From the NCBI GenBank assembly GCA_050084985.1, contig JBITNC010000001.1, positions 176,514,001-176,578,000 of the forward strand: 64,000 bases of DNA. The letters are read 5' to 3'. The position numbers and the translations under genes are program-made. Source of the DNA: Nageia nagi. Taxonomy: Eukaryota > Pinophyta. The notes under the pieces are model-generated. The model was not told where the DNA came from. It ran no database searches and saw nothing but the letters and a program-made list of their open reading frames with translations. The stretch's first letter is position 1. Each line of letters opens with the position of its first letter. Positions 23,305 through 34,923 of this stretch are shown piece by piece.

Positions 23305-24172
23305 GATCAAATCATAGGTCAAAAAAGTGCATTCAGCAATTAATCGTTTGAGTCAATTCGGAGATTAATCAGTAATTCAGTAATTATGCAGTAAAAAAGC
23401 AGTTATTATGTGATATATGAATTCAGGGTTTTATTTTTTAATGGTATTACTCTCCAAAGATTCATGCATTTTTTTGTTTTTGAATAACATTGCTCTCCAA
23501 AGATTCATGCATTTTTTTGGCTAGAGTTTCTATTAACTATCATCCAGTCACCACTAATTTTTTGTTATCAATTTTTTGAACTAAATTTAGCAATGATGAG
23601 ACTCATTTTCACCTAAATCTTGGGCATGCATGTTTAGGAATGATTTTTTGCTATACATTTGCTGTTGTTAGCTGTAAACCTGAATCCACCACAAATGTAA
23701 ATCTGTATTTACTGATTTGAATTAATAAATATTTTAATTAATTAAGAAAAACAATGTAATTTATTAATAATTGTGTTTTCATATTTTCCAAAGTTAACAA
23801 GAAATATTCAATAACATAGGATCGAATGCCATGGATAGGTGGAATGAATTAATTAAGGAGAAAGGCTTGGTTTTGCCCCACTATTATCACAATTGCTGGC
23901 TCCTTAAACAATAGCAGGGGCGGGTAGGGGAATGAGGCCAAGGGGAAACTGATGGTTCATCGCAATTTTGAGCGTTATCTATGGGAAAGTTGCTAATTAA
24001 GTAGATCCCCCTTTTCCGTGTGGATTGGGTGAATTCACTCTTACTATTACAGGAATATTCTTTATACCCGATCTTTGTTTCGAGTTTTTACCTAATAGTC
24101 AATTTTTATCATGCGGCGAATAATCGACGAATTTTTCTGATTAATCGTGATTTTTAAAACTATGGATCAAAT
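23305..24172. mobile_element. Non-autonomous hAT element, 852 bp, 8-bp TSD
   Basis: GATCAAAT occurs at 23305-23312 and 24165-24172. The element between (23313-24164) starts CATAGGTCAAAAAAGTG and its other end, reverse complemented, starts CATAGTTTTAAAAATCAC, so it has imperfect terminal inverted repeats. An 8-bp duplication and CA(T/G)-type ends fit the hAT superfamily. No transposase frame is present. Removing it restores the duplicated exon-flank sequence. Confidence 0.65.
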
Positions 24173-24195
24173 AACAATAAACACTACCATTACTC

Positions 24196-24278
24196 ACCTC
24201 ACCATTCCATACCAAACAATAGGAACTTCACGAAACTGCATTACATCAACATCCTTTTTCTGCTCAAGTAATTCCACA
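24196..24278 (-). pseudogene. Decayed tandem duplicate of the 24329-24417 exon
   Basis: This stretch matches the adjacent exon over most of its length, including the run encoding MQFREVP and the CTCACCTCA around the donor. It carries substitutions, and on the minus strand it loses a base near the donor so that the copy no longer keeps the frame to a GT. No acceptor is kept where the real exon has one. The flanking sequence (AATTCCA...AAAGATCAAA) is also duplicated and recurs at about 23270-23312, suggesting up to three tandem copies of an exon-plus-flank unit, one of which received a hAT insertion. It is probably not used. Confidence 0.6.
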
Positions 24279-24328
24279 AACAAACTTCAATAAAAGATCA
24301 AACACGATTGAATATAGCAGTCACTCAC

Positions 24329-24417
24329 CTCAGCCATTCCAAACCACAGAAGAGGAACTTCACGAAACTGCATTGTATCAACATCCTTTATCTGCTCAAG
24401 TAATTTATCACGAAGTT
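24329..24417 (-). CDS. Internal exon of the same split host gene, most 3' exon seen
   Basis: 89 nt that complete the split Glu codon and then read LRDKLLEQIKDVDTMQ and onward to VPLLWFGMAE. It lies between a GGTTCTAG acceptor and a consensus GTGAGT donor, phase 0 at the 3' end. The first half looks helical and charged; the second half is more hydrophobic and may start a folded domain. Downstream exons (coordinates below 24329) were not found and may lie left of the window or have escaped notice. A decayed second copy lies about 130 bp away at 24196-24278. Confidence 0.68.
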
Positions 24418-24591
24418 CTAGAACCAAATTTCGAGTTAAGATCAAGTTCAATAAACAAAACAAAGGGATGCTTCCGATAATCAGAATTATCAGTTTATCA
24501 AACTTTCACTTATGAATCATATGCATTCAAATAACTATAAGCAAAAAAATATACATTTCTTTCTTGTTCATGCTTAAAATACAAATTCTAC

Positions 24592-24697
24592 CTTCTAATC
24601 TTATTGCAAGATGTGAATGTGGATATCTTCCATTAATTTTTCTTGACGTTGTATTCGCGCCATCTTTAGCAGCTTCTTCTGCAATGGCTACTAGTGC
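24592..24697 (-). CDS. Internal exon of the same split host gene
   Basis: 106 nt: 35 codons plus one base, opening ALVAIAEEAAKDG and later reading SRKINGRYPHSH. The acceptor is TTTTCATAG and the donor GTAGAATTT, so the intron to the next exon is phase 1. That intron is only 174 bp and the split codon is completed correctly (G plus AA = Glu) by the exon at 24329-24417. This codon-splitting agreement is the best evidence that a real spliced gene is present. No catalytic motif, signal peptide or membrane segment is visible. I cannot assign a family. Confidence 0.68.
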
Positions 24698-26459
24698 CTA
24701 TGAAAAGGCATTCTGATTAGAAAATAATACAGACTACAGTTAAGCTTTGAAACATCATACACATAAGGAGATTAGAAAATAATACAGACAAGTAAATAAG
24801 GAGATATTAACTGTATATAAAATTAAAAGAATATATATTAAATTATGCACAATTAATCTTGTCCATAAAAACAAAACAGATTTATGGCAATATGCAATAT
24901 TCGTGATATAAACAAAGAAAGAAAATATATAAATGTCCATGGGTGACCAGAAATAGGTCAATGGGATTCAAATGTACAATCCAATTAAAAAGAAAAAGCA
25001 CTCTGGTTTGAAAACCATGTGGGCTAAGATAAAAGCTATAAAAGGCTTTACAAACTAGAGTCTCATCAAACGAGAGGCCAGTGAATATTCAACAACATCG
25101 AATTAGCCTATCTAGTAATGTTACAAGTTTGAGGCGATGGATATGGTTGCATCATCATCCACCACTATGAAGGGGTTGATGATAGCTATGATCACCTCCA
25201 ACAATGACTACTCGGAGCTAGGAAGACCCAGTTGGGTCTCCCTGGAATTTCTCTTAACATCCAAGGATGAAGGATCTTTTGTAGCAAAGAGAAAGCTAGT
25301 GATATACAATTGTCTCCCTAGCTTAGGTTACAAGCGAGAGGGGATGGATGGTTCACGATGATGATTTGTGGCTGGTCCATGGCATTGGGAGCAGAGGCAA
25401 GAGTATTGGCGTACGTTGGTAGGTATGTGTGAAGGTAGACACTATCGCACCAACCTATGCCCACTAACCTACTGAGTGTTGTTCTCTAAGGGACGTTTGA
25501 TGCCTTTGGAATCCGATATGGGAGGCAAAAAGGAGATGATCAACTTGGTGGTCATGAGGATCTCTTTGGTGGGCTGTTGTAGAGTTCTACATATGAAGAT
25601 AGTAACTCAAAGAAAAGAGGAAAAGCATCTTTGGTCATGGTAGCAAAAAAAAGTGAATAAGGAGCCTCCAAATCCTTTGTACAAGCAATGATAACTCCTT
25701 TGAATCTCATAATATGTGGAATATCAAAATATCAAGTGCACACCATATTCCAAGATGGTGCAAATAGAATCGTAGTTGGCCAAGGAAATTCCTCAAACAA
25801 TGACACCAATGGTGTTGAAGATAGTCTAGCTCAATGAGGGTACCATCAATGATCCAAAAGAAATGTTCAATGTAGAAAGCCACCTTGGGGCTAAGAGGCT
25901 AGGGAGGAGAGATCCAAGTAACATGGATGTATACCATCGATAAATATCCTCTCTAACAGATCTATTGATCATAGCCTTCCAAGGGAGAAGGTAAAGGGGA
26001 GTATGAAATGAGCAGTTGAATGATGGAAGTTGTTCAATGGAGATGCCAACGGACTGGAGAAGCAGATTGGCCTTGAAATACCAATATCATATGCACCTAG
26101 TGGGACCTAATGAAGCAAGCCTCTCTAAAGAGAACAATGTTATCCAAAGAAGAATCACCTAATCACCCGAGTCTATTGAGGAAGGATGTTAGCCAAAATA
26201 TGCTCTCAAAACAAAGTGGTTGTGAAGCAAACTCACTTTGAACAATACACTGGCGAATTGTTTGTTTGCAACAAATCACATATTAAAACATGATGGTTTG
26301 AACCCATTCAGTACGTGCCCCCTCCATAAGTCAAGAATCGAAGCTCTGAATCTCTAATCCAATAAGAATTATGGGTTTAATGATTGTATTGAAGAGGTGT
26401 TCCATTGAAGGGAGTTAAGTGAATAAAAGGCTTGATTAGAGGATGCAAGATTGGAGACT
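24698..26459. other. Intron sequence, no gene recognised
   Basis: Lies in the 15.4-kb intron of the minus-strand gene. Several moderate open stretches (e.g. 25137-25361 plus, and a minus stretch near 25760-25910) have no recognised domain and are probably old transposon coding debris. Confidence 0.35.
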
Positions 26460-27138
26460 TGTTGGCAAACAAGTTGTGATTTGGAGAGCAAACCCTAGCT
26501 ATAGCCAAATGAACGACCTAGATGATTCTAATTTTGGAATAGTAATTCTAAAGTTGTAATGTTGGAGATGATTTTGATGTCATAATTCTAAAGATGATTC
26601 CTCTTTGCAAATGATATTGGAATTAGCGTCAAGGCTTTTCAGAGTGATCTAGGTCAACTAAGCAAGTTGTTGATCAATTGAACCAAAATGTTAATGCTTT
26701 AAACAAATGGTACCAGAGCACCACACAATTGACAATTGGGTGCTAGAAAGTTTGACATTTTGGGATGGCATAGCAAAATGTTGGGCATTTTGGCAAAGTT
26801 GCCCCTTTGGGCTACATTGATTCCAAGAAATGCAATTAAGATTCTTTTAGGGATTTTGATGATTCTACCATGATGATCAAAGATGAAAGATGATTGTTGA
26901 TGATAATTGTCACCTTCTTTCTTTGTCCTATCTCTCTTGATGAACACTTGGAAGTGATTTATATAGGCTTGACAAATTAGATTTTGGTTTCATGTAGGTG
27001 GACCCATCTAGAACAATGTGTATATAACATAATGCAAACCTAGAATATTTCATTTAAGTTATCCTAGAACAATAAAAAATAGGCTCTAACTCAAATAAAA
27101 TCGTTTTAAAGAATTAAGAAGCAATTTAAGTGTCTACA
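26460..27138 (-). mobile_element. Family F 3' LTR
   Basis: 679 bp, from TGTTGGCAAACAAG to AAGTGTCTACA on the plus strand. On the minus strand it has a TATA box (GCCTATATAAATC at about 26958-26970) and PPT at its upstream side. It matches 1003-2912 and 44787-45529. Internal CCAAAATGTTGGGCATTTT-like units are present. Confidence 0.65.
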
Positions 27139-27155
27139 TTTTGCCCTTTTTTAAT
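27139..27155 (-). other. Polypurine tract of the family F element
   Basis: Minus strand ATTAAAAAAGGGCAAAA directly before the LTR start TGTAGACACTT. Confidence 0.6.
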
Positions 27156-27699
27156 ATAGTTGAGAAGCAAAACTCAAGGACATGTTCCAAAATAAAAGGA
27201 TACAAAACTTGACAGTCTTGCACTATTGCCCTTTCAAAGATCCTATTAAAAGTTGTTGCGATTTAACGTGAGACCTATCCTTGCCCCAAAGGTTGAGAAG
27301 GACAATAATTCAGAATTCAATACTTCAAAGTAGGATAATTGAAGAAATAATAATTCAGAGCTTGATAAATCTTGGAAGATAATTCGAAGATTTGTGATAA
27401 AGAATTCCATAAAACTTGGATGATTCAGTTATGACTATTCAGATTTTGAAGAAGATAGTTAACTTTTTTCAGATTTCGTGAAAGATAATAACTGAAACTT
27501 CTTAGTCCAGACCATGGGTGTTATGCAACTCTTTGACCCAAATTGTGGATGTTCTATGATGCTTGATCCCAGAATCTTGGTATTCTCGAAAAGAAGGGTC
27601 TTAAGGTATTGGGAAGTGTGAAGATGAACAATGCAAGCTAAACTAGTATGATAATGTACAAAAAAATGTAGAGAATAGTGTTATAAACTTTTCGTATGC

Positions 27700-28560
27700 A
27701 TAACATTCATTGGTTTCAAAAATTCTTTACTATGGTTAACAACTTGTATGGTCCAAAATCAAAAATTTTAGTGACAACATATGGACCCAACCAATTTAGC
27801 TCAAATTAACCCTTGAGTTTTCCCTTGGTAGTTTTCTTCTTATTTTCCGTAAGGACTAAGTTTCTAATCTGAAGCTCCCTTGGCTGAATCTTCTTTCCAT
27901 ATGCTCTTTTGATCCTACTATGACAGGATTTTAGATGGTCCACTACTTGGAGTCTCTTCTCATCAAGGTGTTTCAACTTATTTAATTATGCTTGTCTCAT
28001 ATCCTCTTCTGAAATGATTCCTTTCAATGATACTTGGAGTGAGTAAATTTCCAATTCTAGACATATGACTACTTATTCACTATAAACCAAAGAAAATAGA
28101 ATTGCCCCAATTGGAATTTTGATAATAGTTTATAGGCCCATAGGTGCAAAAGGTAGTTGTTGATTGTGCCTATCTTTTTGATGCTTTGCTACTGATTTTG
28201 ATAAAATGTTGATAATAGTCTTGTTTCTTGAGATGGAAGACTAAATATTTTGATGATATGATTGGTGATGAACTTAGCGATATATTTTGTTTTCATAGAG
28301 GATAGAGATACTACTTTCACCAATTTGGTAAAATATTTTGTTGTTGTTATGATGAATTAACGACCATCCTCTAATTAAGGATTGAACATGCCAATAATGT
28401 CTATGCACCATGTTGAAAAAGGCCATGGAGCTACTGTGTTGCTAAGCTCTTGTGATGATGTGTGACTGAGATCAACTTGTTTTAGGCACCTCTCACATTT
28501 TTAACAAACTTGTGGCAATATTGTTGTAAGGTCAAACAATAGTATCATGTACGCAATAAT
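27700..28560 (-). pseudogene. Ty3/gypsy integrase, heavily decayed (family F element)
   Basis: Across three frames the minus strand reads WPFSTWCIDIIGMFNP, DGR.FIITTTKYFTKLVKVV and KFITNHIIKIF, matching the integrase core of non-chromoviral plant gypsy elements (Athila/Tat type W-P-F-x-x-W-G-I-D-x-I-G). Further on come HLKSCHSRIKRAYGKKIQ, RELQIRNLVL and NWVGPYVV, the integrase C-terminus. Many stops. The order integrase, PPT, LTR agrees with the neighbouring features. Confidence 0.75.
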
Positions 28561-28628
28561 TTCTGTGTTAATAATTTTCCATTGAACTGTCCACTACATA
28601 TTCCTTCATATGTTTGTTCCATAGTTCA

Positions 28629-28660
28629 GTGTTGGCAGAATCAACAATTAATCACCAAAA
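28629..28660 (+). repeat. Left terminal inverted repeat of a hAT element
   Basis: CAGTGTTGGCAGAATCAAC and AATTAATC resemble the reverse complement of the end at 38690-38720 (AGTGTTGTAAAAATCGCC...AATTAATTGG). It is placed 500 bp before a BED-finger transposase start. The right partner of this copy was not found. Confidence 0.45.
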
Positions 28661-29128
28661 TTGCATCAGAATCGGGATTGCCAGACTAGAAGATTTTTTT
28701 GATACTGATTACGATTTTTTTGCTGGTCTAGTGATTTTTTGGAGAAAATCGTGATTCCGATTCCTCAAAAAATTGCGATTCAATCTTGATTTCCAATGGG
28801 AAAAATGTTGATTTTTGACAAGCAGCAGCTAAGAGGTTAAAAATAGGAAAACTCACTCATTTTTCACTTTTTCTACCAACCATGAGCAAGGAGCTAAGAG
28901 GAGCTAGGGGAAACAACATTTTCAAAAATTTCCCAAGATTCCAACACATCCAAGTTTCCAAATCTTTTTCCAAAGGTTTTTGAGTTTTGTTGGGTTTTTC
29001 TCCCTAAGTTTTTTTTTTCTAATTTGTACGAGTTTCAATGAGTAAATTTGTTATTTTTTTACAGTGTCTATGATTGCTTGCCCCTTGTGACATTGTGTTG
29101 TTTGTTTGTTTGTTTTGCAACTACAGGT

Positions 29129-29850
29129 ATGAGTTCTTCGCAAGGAAAAGGACAAGGGCAAATAAGGGACCCTTGTTGGGTTTATATGACAGCAACTAAA
29201 GTAAAAGGTAGTAACACTTGCAATTTTTGTAATGAAGTTGTTACTGGAGGTGCAATCAAGATGAAATTTCATTTAGCAAGAATTTCTAGGCAAAATGTAA
29301 AAATTTGTCCCTTGTGGATATTGATGTCCAAAGGCAAATGAATGCCTACTTGGAGATCCAAGCACAAAAAAGGGATACAAGGAAAAGAACACAAGCTAAA
29401 ATGGTCATACCTCCATCTTACCCACCTCCACCCCCAACCTTTCCTTCTTTTACGACTATCCATGAAGAAGGTAATACCAGTGCAGAATAAAACAGAAAGA
29501 TTAGGCATCCAACACTATCTAGCATTTCAGTTTCTATAGGCACTAGTAATGCAGTGTGGTATGATTTCTTTGCACCCCATGGTGGCCAAACCACACTTGA
29601 TGCAACATGATATAAGGATAAATTTAAAGAAGCCAAAAAGGCAATGGGAAATTTCTTGTATTACTTTGATATTCCATTCAATGTGGTGAACTCGCCATAT
29701 TAGGACTACATGGTTGTAGCAATTGCAACTTGTGTTCTTGGGTTCAAAGCACCAAATTATCAGGATTTGCAAGGACTTATATTGGATGAGTTGTAACAAA
29801 CATTAGGAGGGTTATTAAGGAGCAAAGAAAGATTTGGAGAAAAAATTCAA
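29129..29850 (+). pseudogene. hAT transposase, N-terminal part (BED finger and start of the core)
   Basis: Starts at Met 29129 (MSSSQGKGQGQIRDPCW). CNFCNEVVTGGAIKMKFHLA is a BED zinc finger (C-x2-C and a His), which binds the transposon ends. A Pro-rich linker follows. Near 29625-29820 the frame reads AKKAMGNFLYYFDIPFNVVN and VAIATCVLGFKAPNYQDL, the domain that precedes the RNase H-like core in plant hAT proteins. Frameshifts and stops (TAG, TAA) disrupt it, and the catalytic core is missing. Confidence 0.78.
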
Positions 29851-29929
29851 TTTGGTGAAGTCCTCAACATGTTAAAACACCATTGGGTGTTAGCGAAAAT
29901 TGGGAAGAAGTGACCTCAATAATCGTATC

Positions 29930-30393
29930 ATGCAATTTTGTCCATTAGTGGCCATTTTGTAAACAACTTAACAACATCCTTGACTCTCATACATGAATCC
30001 TCCACTATTTCTCCCTCAATCATCTTGAGATTCTCTCTTGGCATTTTGCAACCTCATACTCTGGATTTGGTCATTCAACCCACCATAGAAATTCTCCAAA
30101 GCTTTCCAAGATTCATTTGCGATCCCCATGGTTTCCGCAAGAGGAAAAATGGGTTTAAACATGGTTGAAAGGATGTCGGAGAGTGCTTGAACATTATTTA
30201 GCTCCTCCTCCTTTGCTTCCTTATCATCCTTTAAGAAGGTCTTCCAATCCTTTGAAGGAACACGCTAATTTTCCACACTTTTCTACAATCCCTTTGACCT
30301 CAACAGATTTTGCATTTTGATGCTCCAATAATCATAGTCTTCACCATTAAAATCAGAAAGAAGAAGATTTGACTTGCCTTCATGCTCTACCAT
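29930..30393 (-). pseudogene. Ty1/copia gag, disrupted
   Basis: Starts at Met 30393 with EHEGKSNLLLSDFNGEDYDY and WSIKMQNLLRSKGL, the typical start of copia Gag (UBN2/gag-polypeptide domain). It continues ALSDILSTMFKPIFPLAE, ANESWKALENFYGG and LQNAKRE. Stops at two or more sites. The zinc knuckle and pol are absent, cut off by the adjacent hAT sequence. Confidence 0.75.
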
Positions 30394-30649
30394 TATAACT
30401 CACAAATTACAAGGAAAACAACTTTCCAAACTTGTTTTTTGTTACAAAAAAAAACAACACTCTCAACTCCAACTATCTTTAATACTAAATGATAATTTTG
30501 CCAACTCAGTTTGAATTTATCCTGTTTATGAATCACTTTCAAACAAGAATTGCAAACCCAAAGAAAAGCACTAGCAAAACCAAGTGAACATATCTCACAT
30601 AGAGATTAACATACAAAGTAATTTAAAAAAGAAAAAATTGATTTTGACA

Positions 30650-31798
30650 CTTCAATGGAGTCTTGTATTGCCCTCAAAACAACGATAAAGTCTTGGTATA
30701 TATATAGCAACACCACAACAAAAATGAAGTAGAAAATATACAATATATTACATTCTAGGTATGACTATTTAGTTTCCATGAAACAAACCAAATACAAATG
30801 TACGAAAATCCACAATAACACAATAGAACCAAATTTGATTTTATATTTTTATTCTCTTTTCAAGTGACACAAATTGCAACGACAACAGATTAGAGACAAT
30901 GTAGACAACGTATTACACTTATATGTATTCAAAACTCCTACAAATCACTGAACACACCTTAACAAAACTGGAAGAACAATTGTAGCATCCTCAAAATGGT
31001 AAACGAATCCTTAAAGGACTAGTAATTTCGCACTAATGCAGTCACTACTGCAGTTATGGTACATGCAGCCCCAAACGAACTCCTCAAAATCCCCAGCAAA
31101 CTGCTCTAATGCCAAAATTATTATCTCAACTCCTGAAACTTCAAACATGCAAGCACAAATACAAACCTTGAATACATTTGTCCTCAAATGGGTAAATAGT
31201 CTTCAGATCTCTTCTCCAACCTCCATTAGATCAGATCTAATGGGAACCCTTTTGAAATATCCTTAGCTAAATACAAGGCCCAAAAGCATGCAAGCTTTCC
31301 AAGTTCTCTACCAAAATCAGCCCCCTCCAAATGACCAACTCTTGCTCTTATATAGTCTTGGAAATCTTAATTTAAGCCTCTTGACAGTTACCAAAGTCTG
31401 CCTCATAATAGTTACAAATCCTCTCCTATGGCAGTTACAAAAGCATTAAATAATACCTTGGACTTTGACCTCATAACAGTTACTTTTGCCAAAATGACAA
31501 TTACAAATACTAGAGACATTTAATACTGCCTTATAATCCAAAGCATCAAGCTAAAAACGTGTACCAATTCAATGACATTAATTAATACATTTTTTCTTGT
31601 CCCAAAACTATTCTAAATACATAACCAACTCCCTAAACACTTATACTAACAATAATACTTCTCAAAACACACTAATAAACCCCTATAACTCCTATTTTAA
31701 CCACAAAATATGACAAAATACTCTCAATGACACCCAAAAACACTTAAAACACAAAAACAACAATATTTACAATACTCAAATTATTTTGGAACATTACA
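30650..31798 (-). mobile_element. 5' LTR of the copia-like element
   Basis: In element orientation it starts TGTAATGTTCC at 31798. A minus-strand TATA box (GACTATATAAGAG) is near 31352-31364. Gag follows in the correct order. The 3' border is uncertain because no clear PBS was found. Its start resembles the LTR inserted at 1397. Confidence 0.5.
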
Positions 31799-32712
31799 TT
31801 CCAATGTCAATTAGATTCCCATGGTATTTTTCGTAACTTCCACATGTCTATTGACTTGCTTGAAGCTCAAGAGACATTAATATTTTTTATTTTATTACAT
31901 TGTCTATTTTTTGAATAAGACGTACACATATTAATATTCTCTTTAAGTGATTAACTCTTCAACACCTTTACAGTTAACTTGGGCTTTGTTGGTTAAGTAG
32001 TCACAAGAAAAGCTCATTTCAACCTTCAAAATGCAATTAAAATTGTTTACTATTTTTAACAAGCTAGTTTTAGAACTTCATAGAGTTTTCTTTGAATAAA
32101 TAAGGACTATTGTTGTTCCCTTTTTTAGAGGTTTCTATTTTGATCTATATAATTTATTGTTGTTTTCAAATAACTCAATGAAGAACATCCAAAGCCTTTT
32201 TTGCTTACAAACAATAGTTCATATTTTTCTTTCTAAGCAATTTTTCCTTTCAAAATCACTATAAGGAAATAGAGAGAAAGTGAAAGAAAGGGACAAAGAG
32301 AGAGGGAGAGAGAGAGACTCTTGTAATAATTTCCTTTATCTTTTCCGCATTTTGGGCTTGCATTTCCAAAGGCACTTCCTTTTGGGAAACTACACCAGCT
32401 CTCAAGTTGCATTAAACATAGGGAAAATCAATCTTCAACTCATTTGGGAGTGCACACTACCAATTGTTTTCTCATATCTTTAAATTCTTGACCCGCATTT
32501 AAATTCCCTAAGAAAGTAGCAACCATGCCTCCCTATCCGAGATTTCGAAGTGCATGCAATGACAAACTTTAAGAAATAAGTCTTTGATAGGCAACTTCCT
32601 TTCTACCTTTTGTTCCCATTCAACTAGGCTTTTTTGTTCTTGTGGTGTACTAAAACAAAATCAGCTATAAAAAGTACTAGGAAAACAAAAACCAACCATT
32701 GTGTCTTCCCCT
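31799..32712. other. Unassigned intron sequence
   Basis: Contains a purine-rich GA microsatellite at about 32268-32320, which explains the Arg/Glu-rich open frame there. No gene recognised. Confidence 0.5.
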
Positions 32713-33565
32713 TGTGATGTTCCTTTTATTTTTATTTCTTTATTTCTAGCAAACCCTCAATATAAAAATGCAAAAATAAATTGCAGCAATAAAATAACTC
32801 AGAAATTGCTCATAAAATAACACTAGTATGAGGAGAAATCAGCCAGTATCATATATTAAATATTTCCAAACCAATACAAAGCTGGAATAGACAAATGAAA
32901 TCCTCACGAAACAAAAAATGCAGATACAAACTTTCCAAACTGAGTGAATCCCTCCACAAAAGAAATGCCACGAACCACTCACAGATGCCTCGTTTTGTAT
33001 TTTTGATATTTTAGGGCAATAACACCTTCAATGATATTGCCAAGTCCCCAACCATGCGCCTCCAATGCACTATGGGAATGAGCAAGACCTGCAATCTCAA
33101 CTCATGGAAACTCTAGGGTTTCAATATTCAATTCTCATATCACATAACATACCCAAAATGGAGTGTTGCATCTCCTTATATAGACTCCAACCCTAATCTT
33201 GCATTGACCCCTCTAAGCTAATCTAAGCCATTGATTGGCCTTATTACAAATAAAAGTACTTAAAATAATATTAGAATAACATAAAAGTTTATTATAATTC
33301 AAAATTGCACTTTTAAGTAAAAATCCACTAAGTTAAGTGGATTTTCGTGTGTAGGCGCGATATGGAAGACTGGTTCGACTGGCGAACTTCAAGTAGCCAT
33401 AACTCCTTCATTTCTTGTCCAAAAGGGGTCATGTGACCACTTAAAACAAATGCCACGAGATGCTCTATCCAATTTTGAAGGTGCAACGACCATATCTGAC
33501 TTGTAGGAGAAAAGATTTGTGGAAAATCCCAAATGCAAGATATTCTTAAAAATAGGGTCATTACA
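32713..33565 (-). mobile_element. Solo LTR related to the chromovirus LTR, with a different U3
   Basis: From 32713 (TGTGATGTTCC) to about 33150 it matches the chromovirus LTRs, i.e. their downstream (R-U5) half in element orientation, with a deletion after GCAGATACAAACT. From 33150 to 33565 (ending GGGTCATTACA) it is unrelated to their U3. Flanks are CCCCT and CCCCC, a possible decayed 5-bp duplication. No internal coding sequence adjoins. Confidence 0.7.
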
Positions 33566-34735
33566 CCCCCACACAATAGTATTTATGACTATCCATTGCA
33601 TTGCCAATGATAGATGTTAATGTTGATATTGATTTCATTGCTTAGGAATGGCATGATAGTCTTGTGGTTCAAAAGATTGAATACTCGAAGAAAAGTTTTA
33701 GAAAACAATTTTGGGCTTACTATAAAAACTAAGGAAAAAGTTTGGGATCCTCCTAATAAAACTTTTTGAAGAAATTATTTCCTTATGAATTTTGGTATGG
33801 AAAATGCCTTTTGAGATTTAAAAACAAAAACTGGAGAGGGAAGCAAGCAAAAGCCTGAAAAGAAATAAAAGTTGAGACTCCAATCAACTTACGCAAGCAT
33901 CTAATTATCTAGTATTCTGAGACCATTAAATCCTAGTGAAAGCGCAAGAATGAGCTATGGAGTTGTCAATGGCATGGGAATGAGCTATGGAGTTGTCAAT
34001 GGCATGGGAATGAGCTATAGGGTTGTCAAAAGCACAAACATGAGCTAAGTTCTGATGCTCTAAGACTCACAAAGTGAGGGTATGAAAGCCAAAACTTTAA
34101 GATGCCCAAATCAACGTGAGATTTCCAAAGTTTTGAAAACCTCAAAATGTTAACAGAGGACCAAAATCCCAAAAACCATAAGCCTAGAAGAACCAAGACC
34201 TGAAACTTGCTAAGTGCTAACGTTTGTAATGCTTCCTCAAGGTTCGAACTTCAAACCTACCAAAAGATCAAACAAAGACCAAGATTGTCGAAACCGATAC
34301 TTGTCAACAAGCTCACCCTACCTTTCAAAGGGAGTCATCATTAGGGTACAATAATAAATTCACTATATGCAAAATTCAACATTGAATCTCTTGTCAAATT
34401 TAATGACCACAAGATGTTGAAATGCCCAACAAAGATAGAATCAATGTATATGATTAGGTTTCATGTTCGAAATTCAAAGATTTGAACAAGCATACAAATA
34501 CGTTCTCACCCAAAGCTATTGAATGCTACTGCAAGAGGAAGGGACACTAAGAAGCATGTGAACATGTTCAATGAAGGTGGACTAGCATGTCGATCAATTG
34601 GAAATGGCAAATGCTATACAGACCATCATCTGTCAAATAGAATATCAAGAATTGCCATTGTACCCGATACAACGATATGCACAATAGTTTTGCCAACAAT
34701 GCAACTTGCATGTGTTGAATATGAAATTCTAGTTG
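33566..34735. other. Unassigned intron sequence with a short tandem repeat
   Basis: TGAGCTATGG recurs at 33951, 33981 and 34011 and in altered form at 34041 (30-bp period, unit GAGTTGTCAATGGCATGGGAA). Otherwise no recognisable feature; an open frame at 34519-34740 has no known domain. Confidence 0.5.
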
Positions 34736-34743
34736 TTTAGGTC

Positions 34744-34922
34744 ATAGTTGTAAGAATTAGAATTAGATTGAAATCGTTTGGTTGGAGGATTCGGATTAAT
34801 CGAGAATCAGATCAGAATTGACAAAAAAATCGGCATATAAAAAAACTAAGGAATTTTACCAATTTGACATTGAAAGAAATCATTTTTAGCTATCTCTCAA
34901 CAATGCATATCAAATAAGACTA
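34744..34922 (+). mobile_element. Left end of a hAT-like element, cut by the family B LTR
   Basis: CATAGTTGTAAGAATTAG followed by GATTAATCGAGAATCAG resembles the ends at 24164 (reverse complement CATAGTTTTAAAAATCAC) and 28629. The right end is not found; the LTR starting near 34924 interrupts it. Confidence 0.35.
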
Positions 34923-34923
34923 T

